NCBI GenBank assembly: GCA_009602735.1
Contig: WELA01010281.1
Span: 123,976 to 162,218 of the forward strand
Length of the DNA stretch: 38,243 nucleotides
Direction: 5' to 3'
Source: Mesotaenium endlicherianum
Taxonomy: Eukaryota > Streptophyta > Zygnematophyceae > Zygnematales > Mesotaeniaceae
Numbering within the stretch: position 1 is the stretch's first letter; each line of letters starts with the position of its first letter. Shown piece by piece: positions 30,525-38,243 of this stretch. The position numbers and the translations under genes were made by a program. Under the pieces are notes generated by a model. That model was not told where the DNA came from. It saw only the letters and a list, made by a program, of their open reading frames with translations, and did no database searches.

Positions 30525-32492
30525 GGGCCGCTTGTCGAGCGGGTTGGCACAGATGGGTGTCGGCAGCGGGCGGCACCCCATGGCAGGATTGCCAAGCTGC
30601 GCGAGAGGCGGATAGGTGCGCTCGGCACTATGCTGATGTGGCTCCATGCGGAGCGCAGCCACGGCGCGCTCAGCGTAGTCGCGCGTGAGGCCTAGAATGT
30701 GGTCCGCAATGGGCAGGGGACGTTTCTCCCGAGCGTGGGCCTGATAGGAACGCCACCTCATGCGGGCGTCTTGCAAGGCCTTCGGCGGCACAGCGCGGGC
30801 CTGACGTCGGGCCATGCGAACGCACAGATGCTGCCATCGGCCACGCTGAGCGAGGTCGTCCTGGTGCAAGGCCGCATGAGCCAACTGGTCCAGAACGGGC
30901 TGCTGAGGCAGATAGGGGTGCGGGTCAAAGTAGGCGCGCTGGCGCTCCCGCATGGCCTCAGCGGGGACTGTACAAACAGACCGCTCTGGGCTGTCAGCCA
31001 TCTGCTGTGGCCGGACGAGGTGGCGCGGGGCCAGCTGGACTCGCGGGCGCGGATGCCCTCGCGGAGCTAGCTCAACGCGGGGATGTCGGAGATGCGGCAT
31101 GAGCTCTGCTCGTGTGGCTGCTGGGAATGGGTGGCAAGGAAGCGGCCTGCCACCTGTGCGCGCCACCTTCTGAGGAGGCAATCTCGACGGGCCGTCGCCT
31201 GCGATGTGGCTGCGTGGGACGCCGGCACGTCGAGCTGTAGGGTCGAGGTACAGGGCGTAATGCGCCTGTGAGGAGGAATGCGTGTTGTCGCAGTCTGGGA
31301 GAGGGCGCAAAGGTGGCATGCCTCCTCGCTCTTGAGTGTCGTTGTATGACGGCGTGATGGAGCGGGACCGTGGCTCGCAAAGAGGAGTGACCTCTCGCGC
31401 CTCACGCAGGGGCGTGAGCGACCGTGAGCGCCTCGTCACGCGGAGAGGAGTGTCTTGGGCGGGCCCAATGGTCGGCGTGGTACGGTGTGCGTATCGTAGG
31501 GGCGGATGGGCGCAGGTAGACGGGCCTGCGCGCGGCGGGTCGTGGATGCTGCTCCGAGGCTCTAGCTTGCGTATTGGAGGCGTGGCAGTGCTGGAAGAAG
31601 CAGCTGCCGCGCGGGCGGAGGCGAACAAGAGCCTGACGCGGCACTCGTTGCTCGTGGAGCAGTCATGGGACACGGGACGGCTGGGTCCAGCTGCGGCGGC
31701 GCGGGCCCAGCTGGATCGGGCCGCGGTCTCTTGCGGCAAATCGCTGAAGCAGGGCGGGCCTGTAGGCTTGCGCCGGACGTGCGTCGTGGGCGTAGGTGGC
31801 TGAGGCTCCTCCGATGGCTGCGCGAGGTATTCCTCTGCAGACTCTTTGGGAAGCTGCTCCCATTGCTCCTCCTCCTCCTTGTTGCTGTCAAGGGGTAGGT
31901 CGTCGGACGCGCCAGGATAGGCGGCCTGGTGCATGGCCTCCTTTTCTGATGCCGTGATGCCAGGCCAAGAGTCCCCAGTCTGGTGCAATGCGCGTTGGGA
32001 TGGCGGCTGAGAGTCCATACTGTACTGGATGGCCACGCCAACGGGTACGTCGTGGCGTACGCGGACGTCTGTCCTTGCTGAAGGCCCGCTGCGAGAGGGG
32101 GCAGCCGCCGCTGTGTCACGAGCAAGGACTGCGGCAGCGACGGCAATACGGGCAACGACAAGAGCCTCGGCGGCATCCTCCTCCATCTGCCGCATCTTGG
32201 CGCAATGCGTTGCGCAGATGCATATCTGCTCCCTGGCCTGGGCTGCCAGGATATCTGCCTGCTCCTGTGGTGTAAGGTGGAGCTCTGCGCTAGGCAGGTC
32301 CGGCTCCTCATCCTGCGGCTCAAGCAGGTCCTCTCCCACAGAGATCTCTTCGTCCTCGGGCCCTCCCTTATCGGTTTGGACCACTGGCCGGCCGTCGCCC
32401 AACCCATGAAGCCGTAGAGAGCGGACACCGCTGGGCGGCGATCGACAATGCCGAGGGGCAAGGATGCCGTGCGTGTCCCTCCCGATTGTCAA
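30525..32492 (-). CDS. Long low-complexity linker between protease and methyltransferase
   Basis: About 650 codons open in the same frame as the methyltransferase. The first part is acidic (DSNKEEEEQWEQLPKESAEE), then Ser/Pro/Arg-rich repeats (TPLREAREVTPLCEPRSRS, and LAPRGHPRPRVQLAPRH). The last 150 residues, with ALHQDDLAQRGRWQHLCVRM, are more regular and may be a folded lead-in to motif I. No known domain was recognised. The protease frame ends at 32498 and this frame starts at about 32492, so a frame change occurs here. Confidence 0.6.
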
Positions 32493-32497
32493 TCAGG

Positions 32498-33025
32498 TCA
32501 ACAGAAGACCCGCTCCGCCCAGTTGGCGACCGCGGCGCCAATGGGAAAGAGCACGTCCTGCCCTAGTAGAACGTCAAAGGACTCAGAAGGAGTGATGAGC
32601 GCGTGCCGATGGATGGTCGTCTCGTCTGCAGTGCCCGGGCGGAGAGTGAACCGCAATGCCAGCCTTGTGCGGCCTCTGACGAACTCGGAGGTGCCGGCCG
32701 CGGTGTTGATGCGCGTCGACGAGTCCTCCAGGTCGGCCAAAGAGAGCCCCAGCCGACGGAAGTAGCGTTGGCTGATAAGGACCAGCTGCGCGCCCGTGTC
32801 GAATATGATGCGCTGCGGCGCTTGGGTATTGACGAGCACGATCCCCTGCAAATTATCCAAAAACGCGGCATTAGGAGTGTTGATCATCCTGCGCTCATGC
32901 GCAGGGCGCGCTGGTGCGGATCGCACCGCGGTTGCGGCATCGGCTGAAGGCCTGCCAATGGGAGCGCAAACAGTGTCCGCGCGTGACCGGAGCAACAGCT
33001 GAGCGGCCTGCCTCGTCGCCTCCAT
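32498..33025 (-). pseudogene. Retropepsin-like aspartic protease of element 3
   Basis: QRIIFDTGAQLVLISQRYF carries the catalytic DTG (codons 32800-32792), and ESFDVLLGQDVLF near the end is the second conserved block. The frame extends upstream past an in-frame TGA (about 33107) into a Gln/Ala-rich repeat, so gag-side sequence is probably read in this frame from about 33.5 kb. The long overlapping frame 34085-32895 is then a shadow in this part. The domain frees Gag, methyltransferase, RT and integrase by proteolysis. Confidence 0.85.
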
Positions 33026-33354
33026 GGAAATGCCGAGCTCCGCGGGAGATCGCCCGCATGCGATGCAGTGCCAGCAAGATGACTTCGACGCTGAGCTGCA
33101 CCGTTGTCATCGGCGAAGCGAGCACGCGTGACGCGGGCTCCGTTGGGGCTGCTGGCGTCTCCAGCACGCGAAACAAACGGGGCAGGCGCGGCGCCTCCTC
33201 CGTCCGTCGACCCTGGTCTGGCCCGTTGCGCTTTTGTGACGCCGCAGGCCGGCCGGCTGGTGCCACGAGCGTGTGCTCGCGGCTAGCGCGGCCGACCGCA
33301 GAGCGGCTGCCGAGAGGCTGCATGCGTGCGCAGCAGGCCAAAATGGCAGCTGCT

Positions 33355-33550
33355 GGCGCAGCCGCAAGGCCTGCTGCGTAGCCTGGTGCGCGGTCTGCCG
33401 CAAGGCCTGCCGCAAGGCCTGCCGCAAGGCTTGTCGCAAGGCCTGCCGCAGTGCCTGCCGTGCTGCCTGTTGCAGAGCCTCCTCCAAGGCCTGGCGCGCA
33501 GCCTGTCGCAGGGCCTGCCGCAGAGGCTGTTGCGCGGCCTGCCACGATCC
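33355..33550 (-). repeat. 12-bp tandem repeat coding (Leu-Arg-Gln-Ala)n
   Basis: Degenerate copies of gccgcaaggcct (plus strand). In the protease frame they encode LRQALRQALRQALRQ followed by Gln/Ala variants, an amphipathic helix or coiled coil between nucleocapsid and protease. Confidence 0.75.
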
Positions 33551-33907
33551 CAAGGCTAGCCGCTGCTGGCGTGGCGGCTAACGCTATCATGACAACTGGC
33601 GCGGGTGCGGATGCTGGCATACTTGCAGATGCAAGCGCAAGCGTTGCAGGCGCAGGCGCATGCGTAGCCGCCGGAAGCGCAGGGGCTGCAACTGCAGGAA
33701 CGGCTGCAACTGCTGGCGAGCACGCCATTGCCGGGAGGTTGCCACGTGGCGCCTCCCGGGGGCTCTTGGAGCCAAGGGGTCGCGTCGTCAGACCGGCGTC
33801 GGCGCCAATCTTGGCTCCCCCGTGCAAGGCTCGCGGCGCCCTCCCACTGGTGCGTCCGCTTGCTGGAGCCCCGACAACGCAAGAAGCGCAATCGTCGGGG
33901 TTTTGTG

Positions 33908-34205
33908 TGCAGCCAGGGTTTAAGCCCTGGCTGTGCGCAGTTGTACCGGCGCCGTCGGGACCCCGTAGGCTGATCTGGCCGCACAGCGACGTTGGGGTAG
34001 CCCCCCCTTGACTGAGGATGGCGGTCGCGGCCGCCAGACCTGTGCTGGCTGGGTCGGATTGTGTGCGCGTGCCAAGTGGCGGCACGTGTGCGCCAGGGGT
34101 AAAACCCTAGCTGCACGCAGTTGCGGGCGCGTCGTCGGCGCCCTGTCCGGGGATCCGGCCGCATGGCGCAGTTGAGGTGGCCCCCCCCTGCCTGGAGACG
34201 GCGGA
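33908..34205 (-). repeat. Imperfect 180-bp direct duplication in the gag-protease linker
   Basis: CAGGG(T/G)T..A..CCCT.GCTG is found at 33914 and again at 34094, and similarity continues to a C-run (seven or eight C) at about 34003 and 34185. The first copy holds a 9-bp perfect hairpin, CAGCCAGGG-TTTAAG-CCCTGGCTG (33911-33934). Frame assignment over 34107-33560 is unclear because of this repeat. Confidence 0.7.
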
Positions 34206-35303
34206 CGCAGCCGTTGTCGCTGCGCTGACCGTGCCGGGCTGCGTGCGCGCAGCACCTGTGCGCAGTTGTCGTGCGCAGCTGTGGCCGCTACTGCGGAGCT
34301 GTCGTGACGTCGCCAGCTGCGCAGTGGGCTTGGCAGCGCGATGCGTGGCGTGCGCGTACGTGTGAGTGCGCGCGGGCACGCTGCTGTCGGCAGGATCGGC
34401 CCCACCTGTCGTGCCGGCGACAAGTGGCGGCCTATGCTGGTGCCTGCTATCTGCAGCAGCCAGCAGAGAACGGCTGTTCCAACCTGTGCGCAGACCTGCG
34501 CACGGGCATGCCGTGCGTACGGCGAGGGCCGCAGCCGAAGTGCTGACGGCACCCGTGCGCGCCGTCCGGTGAGCTCGTGCCCGCATGCTAGCTATTGCTG
34601 CGCGGGCCGAGGTGAAGCCTGCTGGCGACAACAGGGCAGCACAGACCAGGGGCTCTGTCGGAGCCCGGGCTGGCGTGCGTGCGGTCCCGACTGCGGGCGT
34701 GCCTACGTCGGGGGATGCTGCGATCGCGCAAGCCTGTAGCCTGCCGTCTGGCAGCCTGTCAGAGCGTATGCTGTAGCTGCTGACAGGTGTCAACGTGGTG
34801 TGTGCAGGGGCTGTGCGGACGCCAGCTGTCAGAGCTGGGGCGCAAGACGGTGGAGCGTGTGCAAAGAGCGCTCCGCACGCGTCGTAGCTATCGGCGTTGA
34901 AGAGGCCACGGAGTCCTGCGATCTCCGCGTTGGCATCCACGAGGGCGTCACTGACGTTGTCGAAGCTACAGTAGTCGGCTCCAGGGGTCTGCGCGGCGTC
35001 TGACGTGGCCGTAGCTGCCGTCATGGCGGGGCGTTCACCCGCGCGAGGGTTGCGCCCGCCCCGTTGTCCTGCTGCAGGCGAAGGACCGTCACGAGCGCGC
35101 CCGTTCTCGACGTCGCGCTTCTTCTGCAGACACACGATCTGCAGGTGGCCGGCCTTGCCACAGTAGGTGCAATTGCCGGGCTTGCCATTCTGCGCGAGCG
35201 TACAAATTTGGCGTGAGTGGCCCGTCTTTCCGCAAGACCAGCAGGAGTCACTCGTCGTGGCGGCCATGGAAATGCGGCCACGCGTAGCTCCGCGCTGCTG
35301 CAT
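34107..35303 (-). pseudogene. gag: Nucleocapsid part of element 3 Gag, two zinc knuckles, long Ala-rich tail
   Basis: It is in the same frame as the capsid part and follows an in-frame TAG at 35306-35304 (QLPQ-stop-MQQ). Two CCHC knuckles, CWSCGKTGHSRQIC (35243-35202) and CTYCGKAGHLQIVC (35171-35130), have perfect spacing. They bind the RNA genome. About 320 residues of Ala/Thr/Arg-rich low-complexity sequence follow, ending at TAG (34109-34107). Such a long tail is unusual for Gag. Confidence 0.85.
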
Positions 35304-36032
35304 CTACTGGGGCAGCTGAGAGCGTTGAGGCTGCTGCTGCTGCTGGGGCTGGCGGGCAGGCGTCGTGCGCATCATGGAAGACGGCAGCACCGAGGCCTCT
35401 TGGCGCACGCTCGTAGATGCGAGGCCCACACGGTCGCAAATGTTGCTCCGTGCGGCGGCCAGGCTCTGCTTCTCAACGGAGAGATAGGCCTGCTCCAATG
35501 AGTACTCTGAACCGTGGCGGTCAATGAGGGGGACGACAACTCTCTCCCTCAGACGCGGCTCGACAACGCGCAAGAAGATCTCCGCGGCCTCCCAATCGGT
35601 GACAATGCCGACGTCGCGGCGTAGGTGCACCAAGCGGCGGTACATCATGTCGATCGTCTCGTTCTTGCGTCGGAAGAAGTGGTGCAGCTCGTGCACCTTT
35701 TCTTCAGTTGCAACCTGGAACTCTGTCTTTAGGATGTTCCAGAAGGCTTGCACTGGGTCAGCCAGCAGGATCGCCACTGGTGAGTCACCTACAAGCTCGG
35801 TACGTGTCTGGAGCTCGGCTTCCTTCTTGCGGAAGGTATCGCGGGCCACGTGAGAGAGGTAGCGTATAAGCGTGTCGAAGACGTCGCGCTTCGTCAGCGT
35901 GGGCGTCTTGAGCTTTGCTGCCGCAAAGTCAGCCTGAAACTCCGAGATGGTATCTTCCAGATCACAGGTGCCTGGCTTGCTGCTGAAGCGATAGGCGGAC
36001 CTGTCAATCTTGACCTCTTGGTCACCTGCCAT
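35304..36032 (-). pseudogene. gag: Capsid part of element 3 Gag
   Basis: The start is probably ATG 36032 (MAGDQEVKIDRSAYRFSSK); the open frame extends to 36131, but that part looks like leader with a CAG acceptor. VFDTLIRYLSHVARDTFRKK, AFWNILKTEFQVATEEKVHE and FFRRKNETIDMMYRRLVHLR form a Retrotrans_gag-like helical core. The C-terminal 30 residues are Gln-rich. It is closed by a single TAG, after which the frame continues into the zinc knuckles, so the full Gag was about 640 codons. Confidence 0.8.
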
Positions 36033-37958
36033 AGGATACCAGGAATCGTACTGAGCACAATTTGTGGGGTAGAGCCATGCCTGCAGTGGAAACAAAAAGC
36101 CCCAGAAGAGACAGCACAAATCCGAGAACACGTGCAGATTTCAAAAGGTTATGTCGGCATTGTGCTAGTTTGCAACTTGCATTGCAGGATTATGAGTGAG
36201 AAATATGTTTCTTCAAGATGATCAAACTAATGCTGTTTGCATTTTATCAGTGGCCCTAAGAGCTTATAGCCAGTCTCCACATCCGTGCATGCAAGCTTTG
36301 CCAAATACCACTCGCATTTCACGTACCAGCACTAGTGGAGACGCTTTAAGCCTTCCCAATTTTAGACGCTGCTGGCCAAAACCGAACATGGTTACTTGAA
36401 TGTATCGTTACCACATGAATATATGTCAGGAAACTTGTACACTAGATGCAAATTTGACAAGTCACCTTATGATCGAAGTTTCTCAGGCTTGGTAATTTCT
36501 TAGGATGAAGCACTTTCTTGATTCTCTTGCAAGAAGCTACTAGTGAAATAGAAGACTGAACAGTACATCTGCATGTTGTGCTTCACGTAGTGGCTAGTCT
36601 TTATAATCAGCAAACTTCAAAGATATCTGCTCGTCACAACAGAACAGTTTGAAGCAACGGCCATCAGGAGGAAGCCACCATATGTTTTCCACATAAACAT
36701 GGAAGTCACGCATAAGTAGCCACATTTTTCATGACAAGATTATGCAGCATAAAAGAGTCAAAAGACTACAGCATCATTGAGCACAACTCTCCACTTCACC
36801 CGGTACAGCCAATTTCCCACAGAAATCTCAAGATCCTTCCCAAAATATGATGAGGTAGCAATGATGCAAGCTAGACTTGACGGATGCTCTACCCCGAGCC
36901 AGCTCTGTGCGCTACCAGGATGGCCAAGTAATCACGCGCCGCCACCTGTTTCAGCTGCCGGGCTTCCTCCTGGCTCGGCGCGCAAGTCACCTCTGGCAGC
37001 TGCCTCTCGCCCTCCCGGCTCTTTCTCGCGCCTATCAACTGTGTTGGCTATGCCTTCCATAAGGAAGAGCTGGTACACGTCATCACCTGTCACAGAAAGG
37101 CGCATCCAAGCAGAGGAAAGGAGCAGATGAGAACAGGAGGAGCAGGCATGCACAACACAAAGTCTGGCGCCACCTGTCACACAGAGGACCTGGGGAGAGC
37201 CACCGCAAAGAGTACGTGCACGTCAGAGTACGAGGTTTCAGAGCCTCCAACAATGATACATGGTGCTGACGCGAAGGGCCAAACCCAGCCCCCCACCCCC
37301 GCCTCTCCCCGCCCGCCCAGGGCGGCGCAAATTTAGAAGGGGAGTTGAAGCACTCACGCAGAAGAGCTATGCATGCATGGCTGGGGCCTGCACGTGCGCA
37401 CACAACCTGAGGATAACCTGAGGCTCAGTGGATCTGCGAATATTCAGAAGGGAAAAATCAACTCTGTACTCAAAAGTCTTGGTAAATTATGAGGTTCAAC
37501 CGCACACGAGCGCAGTGAGTGCCCCTGCTCAGGAAAGAGCTGCTAGCAGATGAGAGTAAGCAAGGCCGGCCCAGCAAGTGCTGAAATGTCGGCATGCCAC
37601 GTGTCACAGCCTGTCTCAACTGCCCGCGCCCTAAGGTAACCTAACCAAACCTGAGGGAAAACTAATCTCTACGCACGACACTTGGCACAAGGGAGTAGCC
37701 GTAAGAGCCCCAATCGGGCCAAGAGTGAACCAGGACAGCCCACGGTATACATCGCATGAGCGTGCACAAGCTGAACCCGTAACGACAATGCCGCGAGAGA
37801 GCAGAATGAGGAGCAAAGCGGGTGCAAGCACGCGGGCAGGCAGAAAGGCAAGAGGCAGGCAGGCCAACAGCCTGGCAGGCTGGCTGGCAGGCTAGCAGAC
37901 ATGCAGGCAGAGAAAAGGCAAAGAAGCAGGCATGCAGCCTGGCAGCACGCGCGCGAGT

Positions 37959-37996
<38 letters not shown>

Positions 37997-38028
37997 TTGT
38001 GCGTGTGCGTGCGTGTGTGTCTGTGTGG
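37959..38028 (+). repeat. (GT)n microsatellite
   Basis: An uninterrupted GT run at 37971-37996 with GTGC and GCGT variants on both sides. Confidence 0.95.
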
Positions 38029-38229
38029 TTACATGTTGTGAGGTCGGCCAGGTAGGTGTTCTGGCGGAAGGTAAAGAATCCAGGCCTTAGCAGAATGCCC
38101 ACCTTGCACAGGCAATCCAAGCGCTGCTTACAGCGCTGCCAAGTGTCACACATGCACACAACCACGTCACGCACACACCCCCCTCGTGAAGTTGCCGGGG
38201 GGTGCTGATTTCTTCCTGCCCAGTCACCC

Positions 38230-38243
38230 TCCCCCCCCCCCCC
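38230..38243 (+). repeat. Poly-C run at the window end
   Basis: The last ~14 bases are C. The true length is unknown because the window stops inside it. Confidence 0.9.

Larger units (their letters stand above)
26005..36032 (-). mobile_element. Ty3/gypsy element carrying a DNMT3-like methyltransferase and a PHD finger (element 3), degenerate
   Basis: Minus-strand order: gag (36032-35304), two zinc knuckles (35243-35130), a long repetitive linker, retropepsin (32800), a second long linker and a DNMT3-like C5 methyltransferase (30524-29565). RT (YIND at 28499-28488), RNase H (28112-27771), integrase (about 27400-26300) and PHD finger (26201-26067) follow. Everything from 32492 to 26067 is in one frame, broken only by five stops (30245, 28145, 27773, 26972, 26090). 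Protease is in a different frame from gag and methyltransferase, so indels are likely on both sides. GC content is far above the flanks. LTRs were not found. The element is inactive: catalytic Asp-to-Asn changes in RT and integrase plus the stops. Confidence 0.93.
36133..38243. other. Mostly non-coding flank with one possible minus-strand exon
   Basis: No clear gene. On the minus strand, sequence after an acceptor CTGTGACAG (37090s) reads DDVYQLFLMEGIANTVDRRE and, in the next frame, EEARQLKQVAARDYLAILVA. This could be an exon with a one-base shift, but no family was recognised. The expected 5' LTR and primer site of element 3 were not identified. Purine-rich GCAGG repeats occupy about 37830-37940. 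Confidence 0.35.

Noticed and set aside
33355..33550. CRISPR-like array
   Set aside because: The units are contiguous 12-bp coding repeats without spacers.
32895..34085. 396-codon Ala-rich minus-strand frame as a real protein
   Set aside because: Its 3' half overlaps the protease frame, which has a recognisable DTG motif and coherent upstream sequence. High GC keeps several frames open here.
6221..36032. Alternative genetic code with TAG (and TAA) as glutamine
   Set aside because: Element 1 gag and pol have no in-frame TAG or TAA, gag and other frames end normally, and TGA also interrupts the decayed genes. One TAA stands where Tyr/Phe is expected. Decay explains it better.

Overview
This is a eukaryotic, repeat-rich nuclear window, most plausibly from a streptophyte (charophyte) green alga. 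Plant-type Ty3/gypsy elements with initiator-tRNA-like primer sites, spliced small genes and a DNMT3-type cytosine methyltransferase carried inside a gypsy element all fit a charophyte. The species is inference; a Chara-like genome is my best guess. No bacterial gene layout, rRNA, tRNA or CRISPR array was recognised. Coordinates of degenerate genes are approximate because reading frames change.

Layout. (1) 1-3565, minus: 5' part of an apparently intact Ty3/gypsy element, with LTR, primer site, gag, a textbook -1 frameshift signal, then pol running off the window edge. (2) 3.7-5.5 kb, plus: an unrecognised gene with a GCT/CTG-rich tail and probably a last exon. (3) 6.2-10.3 kb, minus: a decayed Tnp2/CACTA-like transposase with an N-terminal zinc finger, coiled coil and C-terminal BAH-like domain. 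(4) 11.0-12.6 kb, plus: exon-like pieces of a basic protein. (5) 13059-18899: a complete non-coding LTR retrotransposon (LARD type) with LTRs, primer site, polypurine tract and 5-bp target duplication. (6) 19.2-20.3 kb, minus: a decayed unknown gene. (7) 21.6-22.3 kb, plus: a three-exon RING finger gene whose exon phases all agree. (8) 22.6-23.1 kb plus and 25.5-25.8 kb minus: two copies of one unnamed small domain, the second just upstream of a second, non-DNMT3 C5 methyltransferase (23.6-25.3 kb, minus). (9) 26.0-36.0 kb, minus: a roughly 10-kb GC-rich Ty3/gypsy element. Its order is gag, two zinc knuckles, aspartic protease, long linker, DNMT3-like methyltransferase, RT, RNase H, integrase and PHD finger. 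(10) 36.1-38.2 kb: non-coding sequence with simple repeats.

The most interesting object is element (9). It carries a DNA-methylation writer between protease and RT and a histone-reader finger after the integrase. It is now dead: RT and integrase each have a catalytic Asp-to-Asn change that looks like a CpG deamination, and several in-frame stops interrupt it, one two codons before the methyltransferase catalytic Cys. In-frame stops across the decayed genes are mostly TAG, as expected if methylated CAG sites decayed to TAG. With the second methyltransferase, the RING gene and the BAH-bearing transposase, the window is unusually rich in chromatin-related modules on mobile or decaying genes.
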